A DNA stretch of 64,000 nucleotides. It comes from G965216695 sp965216695 (GTDB lineage Bacteria; Pseudomonadota; Gammaproteobacteria; Pseudomonadales; Azotimanducaceae). The stretch is from NCBI GenBank assembly GCA_965216695.1, contig OZ244212.1, positions 1-64,000 on the forward strand, written 5' to 3'. Made by a program: the position numbers and the translations under genes. Of the stretch, positions 43,905 to 53,205 are shown in pieces; the stretch's first letter is position 1, and each line of letters starts with the position of its first letter. A model generated the notes under the pieces. It did not search any database and was not told the DNA's origin. It worked only from the letters and a program-made list of their open reading frames with translations.

Positions 43905-45470
43905 TCAATAGCCGCAGGCCTGGCCTTCTTTGCGATGGTCCGAGCCGGCAACGTAACCGTCGCTGGTGCGCAGAATGAGTTGCGCGCCGCCGAACAGGTG
44001 TGTCGCTGACTCGAGCTTTACTTGGTGACCACGGTGCGCGAGCGCTGAAACGACATCCGGGTTTGTTCCTGCCTCCAGTAACACCCGGAAATCTTCGGTA
44101 ACGTGCCACCGGGGTGCGTCGCTCGCTGTCTGCGGATTCTGGGCGTGGTCGAATATCCGCGTGACCATCTGCACGTGGCCCTGGTGCTGCATGTGCCCAC
44201 CCATCACGCCGAAACTCAACCGGGCGCCGCCCTCGTCGGTGACAAACCCGGGAATGATCGTGTGATAGGGACGCTTCCCGGGACCGACGCAGTTCGGGTG
44301 TTTCGGGTCCAGCACGAAACCGGCGCCCCGATTCTGCAGCGCGATGCCCGTGTCGGGAATGACAATCCCGGAGCCGAACCCCATGTAGTTCGATTGAATG
44401 AATGACACCATCATTCCGCTCTGGTCCGCGGCCGTGAGGTAGACGGTGTCGTGTGAGACCGGCAGCTCGACCGGAGGCAGCGGCGACGCGTGCTCGCTGA
44501 TCGTTGCTGCGGCCTGCCGAATCTGGGGCTCGGACAAAAGTTCCCCGGGCGAAACCCGCATGGCGCGTGGATCGGCGAAGTGCTGTTGCGCCGCGTGGAT
44601 CGCGATCTTCATCGCTTCGATTTGCTGGTGATACCACCGCTCGGATTCGAGCTCAGCGGGCTCCAGGTGCGCGAGAATTGCGAGCGCAATCTGTGCCGCC
44701 AGTCCCTGGCCGTTCGGTGGGATTTCGTGCAGAACCACATCGCGGTAAGGCTCCGCCACCGGCTGCACCCAATCCGCCGAGTGCGCTTCGAGGTCGGTAC
44801 GACGCAGGGCGCCGCCATCGCGTAGAGCAGCTTGTTCGATCTGTTCGGCGATCCGGCCGTGGTAGAAGTCCTGGCCTTCGGAGCGAGCGATGCGTTCGAG
44901 CGTGTCCGCCACGTGTTTTGGCGTGAAGCGTTCACCCGCACCCGGTGCGGGTAGGAACTGTCGGGCAAACTCGGGAAAGCGCCGGTACGTACGGTCCGCG
45001 TGATGCCAGGCTGCGGCGGTTACCGGGCCGACCTGAAAGCCGTCGCGCGCATAGCGCAACGCCGGCTCGAAGAGGTCCTCGAAGGGAAGTACGCCGTAGC
45101 GTCGGGACAGCGCTACCCACGCACTGACCGCGCCGGGTACTGTCACGCTGTCCCAGCCGAGGCGCGGCATCCGGTCGTGGTCTCGAAATCGCTCGGGCGT
45201 CCACAGCGCCGGGGCGCGGCCCGACGCATTGAGGCCGGCCAGTTCCGCTCCGTCCCAGACGAGGGCGAACGCGTCGCTACCCAGACCGTTGTTGTTCGGT
45301 TCCACGACCGTCAGCGCAATCGCGGCCGACAACGCTGCATCAACGGCATTGCCGCCGCGCATCAGTGCCTGAAGCCCTGCCTGCGCGGCGAGTGGTTGCG
45401 AGGTACATACCACATTGCCCGCACACAAGGGCGCGCGTGACGTGCGGTACGGCGATGCATAATCGATCAC
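43905..45470 (-). CDS. Gamma-glutamyltranspeptidase-family Ntn hydrolase
   Basis: The 521-residue protein (start GTG 45470) has the GGT landmarks: GLQALMRGGNAVDAALSAAIALTVVEPNNNGLGSDAFALVW and the autoprocessing site SHDTVYLTAADQSGMMVSFIQSNY, where Thr becomes the N-terminal nucleophile. GSGIVIPDTGIALQNRG follows. No clear signal peptide is visible, so it may act in the cytoplasm on gamma-glutamyl, cephalosporin-like or other amide substrates. Its start overlaps the stop of the TIGR03084-like gene upstream (GTGA), so the two are co-translated. A glutathione link with the nearby peroxidase is only speculative. Confidence 0.87.
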   Translation of the reverse strand: MIDYASPYRTSRAPLCAGNVVCTSQPLAAQAGLQALMRGGNAVDAALSAAIALTVVEPNNNGLGSDAFALVWDGAELAGLNASGRAPALWTPERFRDHDRMPRLGWDSVTVPGAVSAWVALSRRYGVLPFEDLFEPALRYARDGFQVGPVTAAAWHHADRTYRRFPEFARQFLPAPGAGERFTPKHVADTLERIARSEGQDFYHGRIAEQIEQAALRDGGALRRTDLEAHSADWVQPVAEPYRDVVLHEIPPNGQGLAAQIALAILAHLEPAELESERWYHQQIEAMKIAIHAAQQHFADPRAMRVSPGELLSEPQIRQAAATISEHASPLPPVELPVSHDTVYLTAADQSGMMVSFIQSNYMGFGSGIVIPDTGIALQNRGAGFVLDPKHPNCVGPGKRPYHTIIPGFVTDEGGARLSFGVMGGHMQHQGHVQMVTRIFDHAQNPQTASDAPRWHVTEDFRVLLEAGTNPDVVSALAHRGHQVKLESATHLFGGAQLILRTSDGYVAGSDHRKEGQACGY

Positions 45471-46288
45471 GATGTGGTTTTGCTTGCGCGCGTTCCAGGC
45501 GCCGGTGGCTCCTCAGGTGGGCCTGCGAAGCATTGTGCGATCGACATCCAGCGTTCGGCCGACTCGCCCGCCACGTTGAGGTTTGTGTCCGCAACGTTTC
45601 GCACTTGAGTGACTACCTGGCAGAACTCCACTGCGTCGCCGCTTACGCGGCTCGCGTTCGTGCTCTCTCCCCAGCACCACGTTGCCCCGGAAGGCGCAAT
45701 CAGTTCAACGAATGGCTGAGGCTCCGGTGGTGCAATCTGCCGGTTCACGAACGTCCAGGCGTAGGTGCGAACGCCAATCTCCGCCACGTTATACAAGCGG
45801 TCGCTGTGTGTGCGCGGCGCGTCGAACGCATCATAGATCTCCCACCCGTGCGCCCAGGTCTCCATCTGGCGGGCAGTCGCGAACATGCGTGGGCGCATGC
45901 CTGGACCGCCCCAGGCAAGCCGCTCCGCAGGGTTGCAACGTTCGAGTGCGTAGCACAGCGCTTCGGCGGTTTCACGCCAGCGGGAGAACAGATCAGACGG
46001 CGCGGCTCCACCGAGCCATCGGCGCGTGTATTCCGCGAGGTTCAGCCCGGATTCGCCCACGTCCCGCATCAGCGCGCGAAACGCATCGGCGCCTTCGATC
46101 GTCGTGAGACCCATGTGATCCGTAAAGTGGAGGTGTGCAACCACGTCATACACGGTCCACGACTTGAACGTGGTTTTGGTGTGCCAAGCCGGTTCGGCCA
46201 GCGGTTCAACGAACGCCATCAGCTCGCGAGCTTCGGTCCGAAAATCGTTCACCTGGCTCTGCAGGCTCTCGGTCGGTTCTTCACGCAT
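45467..46288 (-). CDS. TIGR03084-like (DinB/mycothiol-isomerase-type) protein
   Basis: The 273-residue protein has an N-terminal four-helix-bundle half of the maleylpyruvate-isomerase/DinB type: FRTEARELMAFVEPL, then SWTVYDVVAHLHFTDHMG, and RQMETWAHGWEIYDAF with metal-ligand-like His residues. The C-terminal half is beta-rich. It matches my memory of the TIGR03084 family, uncharacterised proteins common in Actinobacteria. The ATG is preceded by AGGAGAA. Its stop overlaps the GTG of the transpeptidase-like gene. A thiol-dependent role is suggested by fold relatives but is not shown. Confidence 0.75.
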   Translation of the reverse strand: MREEPTESLQSQVNDFRTEARELMAFVEPLAEPAWHTKTTFKSWTVYDVVAHLHFTDHMGLTTIEGADAFRALMRDVGESGLNLAEYTRRWLGGAAPSDLFSRWRETAEALCYALERCNPAERLAWGGPGMRPRMFATARQMETWAHGWEIYDAFDAPRTHSDRLYNVAEIGVRTYAWTFVNRQIAPPEPQPFVELIAPSGATWCWGESTNASRVSGDAVEFCQVVTQVRNVADTNLNVAGESAERWMSIAQCFAGPPEEPPAPGTRASKTTS

Positions 46289-46432
46289 CAGTAGTTATTC
46301 TCCTCGTAAACGAACCGCCTATGCGGCAAGCCTAGACGGTCCCGTCTGCACCCATCCCTGGACGTGAGACGGACCGCGATCAGAATTATAGAATGCCCGA
46401 CCGAATCCGGTTGATCAGATCAAGGAGTTTCC

Positions 46433-47593
46433 ATGGCATCAAGTGCTGCCGATCTAGCCGAGATACGCCAGGCGGTGCGCCAGTTGTGCGCGCGCTATGG
46501 TGAGGAGTACTGGCTGGCCCTCGACCGGGAGAACGGGTATCCCACCGAGTTCGTCAGAGAACTCACCACGTCGGGTTACCTCACGGTACTGATCCCCGAG
46601 GAATATGGCGGGGCGGGGCTCGGCGTACTCGAAGGCGCCGCCGTAATGGAGGAGGTATGTCGTTCTGGTGCTCACGCCGGCGCCTGCCACGCGCAGATGT
46701 ATGTGATGGGTTCCGTTCTCCGCCACGGCAGCGACGCCCAGAAAGCGCAGTATTTGCCGAAAATCGCGGCTGGCGAACTGCGGCTGCAGAGCTTCGGCGT
46801 GACCGAGCCCACGACGGGTACCGATACGACCAACCTGAAGACCGTAGCGCGTAAGGACGGCGACGGCTATCGAATCAGCGGTCAGAAGGTCTGGATCAGC
46901 CGCATTCAGCACTCTGACCTGATGGTGCTGCTCGCACGGACGACGCCCAGGGACAAAGCGGCAAAGAAGTCGGATGGATTGTCCGCGTTTCTGATCGACG
47001 TGGCGGCCGCGGAAGGCAATGGTCTGACCATTACCCCTATAGAGTCGATGATCAACCATCATTCCTGCGAGCTTTTCTTCGATGAGCTATACGTTCCGCG
47101 TGATGCGCTGCTGGGAGACGAGGACAAGGGGTTCAAGGTCATTCTCGATGGAATGAACGCGGAACGAATTCTTATTGCGGCCGAATGTGTCGGCGACGGA
47201 CGCTACTTCATCGACAAAGCGTCAGCGTACGCAAGTGAGCGGGAGGTATTCGGTCGCCCAATCGGCCGCAACCAGGGCGTTCAGTTTCCGATAGCACGAT
47301 GTTACACGGAGGTGGAGGCTGCGTCGCTGATGGTGGAAAAAGCGGCCCGCATGTTCGATGCCGGCGAACCCTGCGGCGCGGAAGCCAACATGGCCAAGCT
47401 ACTGGCCTCGGAGGCTTCGTGGCACGCGGGGGACGTCTGTATGCAGACGCATGGTGGCTTCGCGTTCGCGAAAGAGTTCCACATAGAACGCAAATTCCGT
47501 GAAACGCGCCTCTACCAGATCGCCCCCATATCGACCAATCTGATTTTGTCGTACGTGGGCGAACACGTGCTCGGAATGCCCAGATCGTACTGA
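46433..47593 (+). CDS. Acyl-CoA dehydrogenase family protein
   Basis: The 386-residue protein begins at ATG 46433 after AAGGAG. FAD-domain motifs are LQSFGVTEPTTGTDTTNLKTVARKDGDGYRISGQKVWISRIQHSD and GRNQGVQFPIARCYTEVEAA; CMQTHGGFAFAKEFHIERKFRETRLYQIAPISTN lies near the end. Where most family members have YEGT with the catalytic Glu, this one reads APIS, so the base must come from elsewhere or the enzyme may act on an unusual substrate. It is a monocistronic-looking forward gene, converging with the glutathione peroxidase gene. Confidence 0.85.
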   Translation: MASSAADLAEIRQAVRQLCARYGEEYWLALDRENGYPTEFVRELTTSGYLTVLIPEEYGGAGLGVLEGAAVMEEVCRSGAHAGACHAQMYVMGSVLRHGSDAQKAQYLPKIAAGELRLQSFGVTEPTTGTDTTNLKTVARKDGDGYRISGQKVWISRIQHSDLMVLLARTTPRDKAAKKSDGLSAFLIDVAAAEGNGLTITPIESMINHHSCELFFDELYVPRDALLGDEDKGFKVILDGMNAERILIAAECVGDGRYFIDKASAYASEREVFGRPIGRNQGVQFPIARCYTEVEAASLMVEKAARMFDAGEPCGAEANMAKLLASEASWHAGDVCMQTHGGFAFAKEFHIERKFRETRLYQIAPISTNLILSYVGEHVLGMPRSY

Positions 47594-47632
47594 CGCTGGC
47601 GTCGATCTCGCCGCGTTCGCGCCACGATCGCT

Positions 47633-48112
47633 TTAGAGGTGCGCGGCGAGTTCCCGCTCAATCTCCTCCGGTGTGGTCTTGGGCTCGAACCGGGCAATGA
47701 CGTTGCCATCGCGGCCCACGAGGAACTTGGTGAAGTTCCATGGAATGTCGTCGTTGCCGTCAGCGCCTGGCGCCGATGATTTCAGAAAACGATAAAGCGG
47801 CGCCGCGTTGTCGCCGTTGACGTCGATCTTCGCGAACATCGGAAACGTTACGCCAAAGCGTTCGGAGGCGAAGTCGCGTATCTGTTCGTTGGAGCCCGGC
47901 TCCTGGGCGCCAAACTGGTTGCACGGAAATCCGAGTACGCAGACACCGGATTCTGCATGAGCGTCATGTAGGGTACGCAGACCTGCGTACTGAGGGGTCA
48001 AGCCTCACTCGCTGGCAACATTCACCACCACACAGACTTTGCCGTCGTAGGTCTTGAAATCGACCGGGTCGCCGTCGATCGAATCCATCGTGAAGTCGTG
48101 GAAACTAGCCAT
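47633..48112 (-). CDS. Glutathione peroxidase, selenocysteine-containing (UGA = Sec36)
   Basis: The whole gene has 159 sense codons plus stop, with one in-frame UGA at 48005-48007. Across it the protein reads VVVNVASE-Sec-GLTPQYAGLRTLHDAH, the classic active site where Sec or Cys stands. The other tetrad residues are present: Gln66 (FPCNQFG), Trp125 and Asn126 (IPWNFTKFLV). It reduces H2O2 or lipid hydroperoxides with glutathione or thioredoxin. ATG 48112 (MASFHDFTMDSI) follows GGAGA. A SECIS hairpin with loop GGTC lies 14 nt after the UGA. It is divergent from the P450-reductase fusion gene and converges with an acyl-CoA dehydrogenase gene. Confidence 0.9.
47973..47990 (-). promoter_or_regulatory. 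Bacterial SECIS hairpin of the glutathione peroxidase gene
   Basis: On the reverse strand GTACGCAGGTCTGCGTAC forms a perfect 7-bp stem with loop GGTC, starting 14 nt after the UGA at 48007-48005. The GCAGGUCUGC core equals the apical part of the E. coli fdhF SECIS as I remember it. Distance, stem length and loop all fit SelB-dependent decoding. Confidence 0.88.
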
Positions 48113-48259
48113 CGTGTCTTTCTCCGTGTAGACGTTTTCTATTGAAGTCCGCGTACCGCGCTGTTGTGCGCTGCTGTCTGATTGTGCCCGATGCGTTCCG
48201 CGCCCGCCATGGTCATAATGACTGGGAGTCGTGTTCGAAGGACACCTTACAGGAGACAC

Positions 48260-51200
48260 ATGGTGCGCCCGATACCACAACCCGACGGCAAGCTGCCGGT
48301 GATTGGCCATGCGCGCCAGATCAACCTCAACTCGCCCATTCGGTCACTCGCGAAAATTGCCCACAAAGTTGGCCCGATCTATCGCTTGGAGTTTGCCGGG
48401 GGCGCCGGACTGATCGTCGTGTCCGGGCAGGAGATCGTCCACGAATTGTGCGATGAATCGCGCTTTGACAAGAAGGTCAGCGGTGCGCTGCGCAATATTC
48501 GCGACATCGCCTACGACGGCCTCTTCACCGCGCATACCCGTGAACCCAACTGGCATAAGGCGCACAACGTCCTGCTGCCCGGTTTCAACGTCAGTGCCAT
48601 GGCGGACTACTACCCGATGATGCTCACGGTAGCCCGTGAGCTGATTGAGAAGTGGGAACGCACCCAGGGCCGGCCCATTGATGTCGCCGACGACATGGTG
48701 AGACTGACGCTCGACACCATCGGGTTGTGCGGTTTCGACTATCGGTTCGATTCCTTTCATCGCGACACGCAGCATCCGTTCATCCGCAGCATGCTCATTG
48801 CGTTGCAGGAAGCCAGTGACCGCGCGATTCGTTTGCCGTTGCTTACGGCGCTCAATCGACCTCGGCAACGTGAGTACGAGCGCAGTGCGAGCCACTTGAA
48901 GCAGGTCGTGGACGAAGTAATCCGCGAGCGCAAGTCTCAGCGTGACGCGTCGGGCACGGATGAAGACCGCAAGGATCTACTGAGTCTGATGCTGGAACGA
49001 CCCGACTCCAAGACGGGTGAGCTGCTCTCTGACGAGAACATGCGCTACCAGATTATTACGTTTCTGATTGCGGGGCACGAGACAACCAGCGGGCTGCTGT
49101 CGTTTGCGCTCTATGCGTTGTTGAAGCATCCAGCAGTCCTCGACCGTGCGACGGCCGAAGTCGATCGGGTGCTCGGGCCCGGTTCATTGCAATCGCCGAC
49201 GCTTGATCAGATCAAGCGGCTGACCTATGTGCGACAGATCTTGAACGAGGCGCTGCGATTGTGGCCGCCGGCACCCGCGTTCACGGTCAATCCCTTGCAC
49301 GATGACATCATCGGCGGCGAATTTGCCGTGAAGGCGCGCGAAGCGATCCTCGTATTGGTACCGGAGCTGCACAGGGACCGCACCGCTTGGGGCGTGAACG
49401 CCGAGCTGTTCGACCCGGAGAACTTTAACGCCGACGCGATGAGGGACCGCCCGCCGAACAGCTTCAAGCCGTTCGGCAATGGCCAGCGCGCGTGCATTGG
49501 AAGTCAGTTTGCGCTGCAGGAAGCGACGTTGGTGCTGGCAATGATTCTGCAGCGTTTCGAGTTGTTGGATCACACGAACTATCAGTTGCGTATTCAGGAA
49601 ACGCTCACGATCAAACCGGGGAAGTTCACGATGAAGGTCCGCGCCCGTACCCCGGTTGCCGACGTTGCGCCGGCTGCGGCTGTGTCCGTTCCATCGCCTG
49701 CGTCGGACGCCCCGCTTGCGTTTGCAGACCACGCGACGCCGCTGCTCGTACTCTATGGATCCAACATGGGGTCCGCGGAGCAGATTGCCAACAGGATCGG
49801 TGAGGAAGCAGAGGCTCAAGGCTATACGCCACTGGTACAGACCCTGGACGAACGTGTGGGTGATCTGCCGTCAGACGGGGTCGTGCTTATCGTGTCTGCG
49901 TCCTACAACGGAATGCCGCCGGACAACGCGGTGGGATTCGTCGAGTGGTTACAGAACGCCTGCCCCGAACTTTCGGGTGTGCGCTACGCCGTGTTTGGCG
50001 TCGGCAATCGCGACTGGGCCAATACCTATCAGCGCGTACCTGCGTTGATCGATGAGACGCTGGCCCAAGCTGGTGCCGAACGGCTGCTCGCGCGCGGCGA
50101 GGCGGATGCACGTGGCGATTTCTTCGGTGATGTGGACGCATGGCTCCACGGCTTGTGGGGTGGTCTTGCAGAACAGCTCGGCCTGAGCGTAAGGACGGCG
50201 GAACAGGGGCCCCGTTACGAGGTTGAAACGATTGGCCGCGTTACGCCGCTGCAAACCGTCGCAGACCATTTCGACCTGGTGCCGATGACGGTGCGCAGAA
50301 ATGCCGAGCTGGTGGATACCACACACGACGACGGGCGTTCCAAACGACATCTCACGGTAGAACTGCCGCCGGGAACCCGCTACAAGACCGGGGATCACCT
50401 GCTGGTGATGCCGCGCAATCCGCCGGAGCTCGTAAGCCGCGTTCTGGCGCGCCTGCGGCTTGCGCCCGATCAGTTGATTGTTGTGCGCAAAAACTACGGT
50501 AATGCGGAGCACCTGCCGTTGCAGCGGCCGGTACGGGCGGCGGATCTGCTGGAACACTTCGTTGAACTGCAGGAGCCGGCGACCGCGCGGCAGGTTGCGC
50601 AACTCGCGGAACGCGCGAGTGGCGGCGAGAGCGCCCGGCTGACCGAGCTGGCCGAGGATCCTGCGTACCGGACCGAAGTGCTGGAACCGCGTTGTTCCCT
50701 GATCGATCTCGCACTGCAATATCCCTCCGTTAATCTTCATCTCGATTGGTTGCTGGAACACTGGCCTGCTGCCCATCCGCGCTACTACTCCGTTGCGTCG
50801 TCGGATCGGCTTCAGGACGATGCAGTTGACCTGATCGTCAGCGTCATCGCCGAAGAGGCCTGGTCCGGACTGGGTCACCTGTACTACGGCGCGTGTTCGT
50901 CCATGCTCGCGAAGGTGCGGGAAGGTGAACGTATCTTTGCGCGGCTGCGCGACGTAACGAGTGACTTCCTTCCGCCGGACGATCCACGCACCCCAATCAT
51001 CATGATTGCCGCCGGTAGTGGGCTCGCGCCGTTTCGCGGTTTCATACAGGATCGTTTGATCGCGAAGGAACGCGACACCGCACTCGGGCCCGCGATGTTG
51101 TTTTTCGGCTGCAGGCACCCAGACGTGGATTACCTTTTTGCCGAGGAACTGCACGAGGCGCAGCGCATCGGGGTCGTCGACGTCGTACCTGCGTTTTCTC

Positions 51201-51427
51201 GCGCACGTGCTGCACAGTACGTCCAGGACGCGCTGCTTGAACATCGCGGTATTGTTGCAGAACTACTCGCCGCCGGTGCGATTGTGTATGTTTGCGGCGA
51301 CGGGAAGGCGATGGTACCGGCGGTACGCGGTGCACTCGAAACAGTGGTGCAGGAATCCCCAGACGCCGCGGATTCGCTTGCCGAGTTGGAGAACGCGTCG
51401 CGTCTGAGGATCGACGCATGGTTCTGA
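48260..51427 (+). CDS. CYP102-like self-sufficient P450/NADPH reductase fusion
   Basis: ATG 48260 follows AGGAGA and gives 1055 residues. The P450 domain (1 to about 460) has I-helix FLIAGHETTSGLLSFAL, ExxR in NEALRLWPP and heme loop FGNGQRACIGSQFALQEA with Cys412. After an Ala/Pro linker comes a flavodoxin FMN domain (LLVLYGSNMGSAEQIANRIGEEA, about 495-640). The FAD/NADPH reductase part follows (RYYSVASS; MIAAGSGLAPFRGFIQDRL; VYVCGDGKAMVPAVRGAL), ending at AWF. This is the P450-BM3 layout: a soluble, self-sufficient subterminal fatty-acid hydroxylase. It is followed after 83 bases by an acyl-CoA ligase gene. Confidence 0.93.
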   Translation: MVRPIPQPDGKLPVIGHARQINLNSPIRSLAKIAHKVGPIYRLEFAGGAGLIVVSGQEIVHELCDESRFDKKVSGALRNIRDIAYDGLFTAHTREPNWHKAHNVLLPGFNVSAMADYYPMMLTVARELIEKWERTQGRPIDVADDMVRLTLDTIGLCGFDYRFDSFHRDTQHPFIRSMLIALQEASDRAIRLPLLTALNRPRQREYERSASHLKQVVDEVIRERKSQRDASGTDEDRKDLLSLMLERPDSKTGELLSDENMRYQIITFLIAGHETTSGLLSFALYALLKHPAVLDRATAEVDRVLGPGSLQSPTLDQIKRLTYVRQILNEALRLWPPAPAFTVNPLHDDIIGGEFAVKAREAILVLVPELHRDRTAWGVNAELFDPENFNADAMRDRPPNSFKPFGNGQRACIGSQFALQEATLVLAMILQRFELLDHTNYQLRIQETLTIKPGKFTMKVRARTPVADVAPAAAVSVPSPASDAPLAFADHATPLLVLYGSNMGSAEQIANRIGEEAEAQGYTPLVQTLDERVGDLPSDGVVLIVSASYNGMPPDNAVGFVEWLQNACPELSGVRYAVFGVGNRDWANTYQRVPALIDETLAQAGAERLLARGEADARGDFFGDVDAWLHGLWGGLAEQLGLSVRTAEQGPRYEVETIGRVTPLQTVADHFDLVPMTVRRNAELVDTTHDDGRSKRHLTVELPPGTRYKTGDHLLVMPRNPPELVSRVLARLRLAPDQLIVVRKNYGNAEHLPLQRPVRAADLLEHFVELQEPATARQVAQLAERASGGESARLTELAEDPAYRTEVLEPRCSLIDLALQYPSVNLHLDWLLEHWPAAHPRYYSVASSDRLQDDAVDLIVSVIAEEAWSGLGHLYYGACSSMLAKVREGERIFARLRDVTSDFLPPDDPRTPIIMIAAGSGLAPFRGFIQDRLIAKERDTALGPAMLFFGCRHPDVDYLFAEELHEAQRIGVVDVVPAFSRARAAQYVQDALLEHRGIVAELLAAGAIVYVCGDGKAMVPAVRGALETVVQESPDAADSLAELENASRLRIDAWF

Positions 51428-51510
51428 CTGTAGTAAGCGCCTGTGGCTAATGTTTTGCGGGTGCTTCTGAAGAAAAGCAGAAAAACAATCAGTGACTGAG
51501 GGGAGCCCGG

Positions 51511-53205
51511 ATGTATGCAGAGCTGAGAGAAGCGTGGGGTGAACTGACTGGACCCGGTGGGCAGTTCGAGATCGTCGAAACGCGGGTTCGGGGCATTCCA
51601 TACCGGTGTTATGCCAACGCACCGCCGACGTTGCGTGATTTCTGGCTGGCCACCGAGGCGTTCGCGGAACGCGACTACCTGGTGTACGAGGACGAACGCT
51701 GGACCTATGCGCGTGCCCACGCGGACGTCGCCTCAGTGGCGACTTGGCTGCGGCAGCAAGGGGTACAACACGGCGATCGCGTTGCCATCGCAATGCGGAA
51801 CTATCCGGAGTGGATGCTGGCGTACTGGGCAACCACATCGATCGGTGCGGTGGTGGTCGGGATGAATGCCTGGTGGGTGCCGGGCGAGATGGCGTATGGA
51901 CTGAAGGATTCGATCCCAAAGGTTCTTATTGCCGATCACGAACGCCTGGAGCGCGCGCGCTCGGAACCCGCAATGCTCGATGGCATTGTCGTCGTCGGCG
52001 TTCGCACCCAGGATGATGAGGCGGTGACGTCGTGGGAGACGATCACCGCGACCAAGGCCGACAGGGTCCCGGAGGCGGAGATCGATCCGGACGATGATGC
52101 GTGCATCTTCTACACATCGGGTACGACCGGATATCCGAAGGGCGCGCAACAGACGCACCGGGGATGCGTGCACAACGTCGTCAGCCTTGGGTTTTCGGGT
52201 GCAGTGTTTGCGCTCGCCCTCAATAAGGCGCATGGCACGCCGCTTCCTGACCCTGACGATCCCGTCATACCCTCTGTGCTTCTCACCACACCGCTGTTTC
52301 ACGTGACTGCCAACAACTGTGCGGCGCAGGCGTCGACGGCCGCTGGCGGTAAGCTCGTGCACATGTACCGTTGGGATCCGGGCGAGGCACTACGGCTGAT
52401 CGAACGGGAGCAGATACGCAGTATGAGCGGCGTTCCAACAATGGCGCGGGAGCTGCTCAATCACCCCGACTTCGATAAGCGCGACACGTCTTCGCTGCTC
52501 GCGCTTTCCGGCGGTGGGGCGCAACTGCCGCCGGATCTGGTGGGTCGAATCCATCGTAAGTCTGGAGCCGCGCCGGGCACCGGCTGGGGGATGACCGAGA
52601 CCTGCGGCATCATTACGTCCCTCTCCGGCGAGTTCTTTCTCGACAAACCGGATAGCGTAGGACCAGTGATGCCGGTCTATGAGGCGAAATGTGTGGACGA
52701 CGACGGCAACGATCTTCCGCAGGGTGAAATGGGTGAGATCTGGGTGCGCGGGCCGCACGTAATCAAGGGTTACCTGAACCGGGAAGACGCGACGGCCGAA
52801 TCGATAACGGACGGGTGGCTGCATACCGGAGACATTGCGCGAATCGACGAGGACGGTTTCGTGTTCATCATGGACCGCGTCAAGGACATGGTGTTGCGCG
52901 GGGGCGAGAACGTTTACTGCGCGGAAGTTGAGAACGCATTTTACCAGCACGCCGACGTTGCGGAATGCAGCGCGTTTTCTGTGCCGGATGAACGGTTGGG
53001 CGAGGAGGTCGGCACCGCGGTCCATTTGCAACCCGGCTCCACGCTCACGCCGGATGATTTACGCGAGCACTGCGCGTCACACATCGCCCGGCACAAGATT
53101 CCCCGTTATCTCTGGATTCTGAAAGACCCGTTGCCGCGTAACGCCAACGGCAAATTCTTGCGACGTGAGCTCCGGGACAGACTCGATCTCGTGGATGCTC
53201 GATGA
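51511..53205 (+). CDS. Acyl-CoA synthetase (AMP-forming)
   Basis: The 564-residue enzyme has the adenylate-forming P-loop FYTSGTTGYPKGAQQTH, GWGMTETCGIITSL, and the hinge-region motif GWLHTGDIARIDEDGFVFIMDRVKDMVLRGGENVYCAEVE. The catalytic Lys lies in NANGKFLRREL near the C-terminus. It activates a carboxylic acid with ATP and CoA, probably a fatty or alicyclic acid. ATG 51511 follows GAGGGGAG. Its stop overlaps the ATG of the CoA-transferase gene (ATGA), so both CoA-activating proteins are co-translated, downstream of the P450 fusion. Confidence 0.92.
   Translation: MYAELREAWGELTGPGGQFEIVETRVRGIPYRCYANAPPTLRDFWLATEAFAERDYLVYEDERWTYARAHADVASVATWLRQQGVQHGDRVAIAMRNYPEWMLAYWATTSIGAVVVGMNAWWVPGEMAYGLKDSIPKVLIADHERLERARSEPAMLDGIVVVGVRTQDDEAVTSWETITATKADRVPEAEIDPDDDACIFYTSGTTGYPKGAQQTHRGCVHNVVSLGFSGAVFALALNKAHGTPLPDPDDPVIPSVLLTTPLFHVTANNCAAQASTAAGGKLVHMYRWDPGEALRLIEREQIRSMSGVPTMARELLNHPDFDKRDTSSLLALSGGGAQLPPDLVGRIHRKSGAAPGTGWGMTETCGIITSLSGEFFLDKPDSVGPVMPVYEAKCVDDDGNDLPQGEMGEIWVRGPHVIKGYLNREDATAESITDGWLHTGDIARIDEDGFVFIMDRVKDMVLRGGENVYCAEVENAFYQHADVAECSAFSVPDERLGEEVGTAVHLQPGSTLTPDDLREHCASHIARHKIPRYLWILKDPLPRNANGKFLRRELRDRLDLVDAR

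Noticed and set aside
47633..48001. Reading the glutathione peroxidase region as two separate genes or a pseudogene
   Set aside because: The two parts are in the same frame, separated only by UGA at the active-site position. All catalytic residues are intact and a SECIS hairpin follows, so one Sec gene is the better reading.
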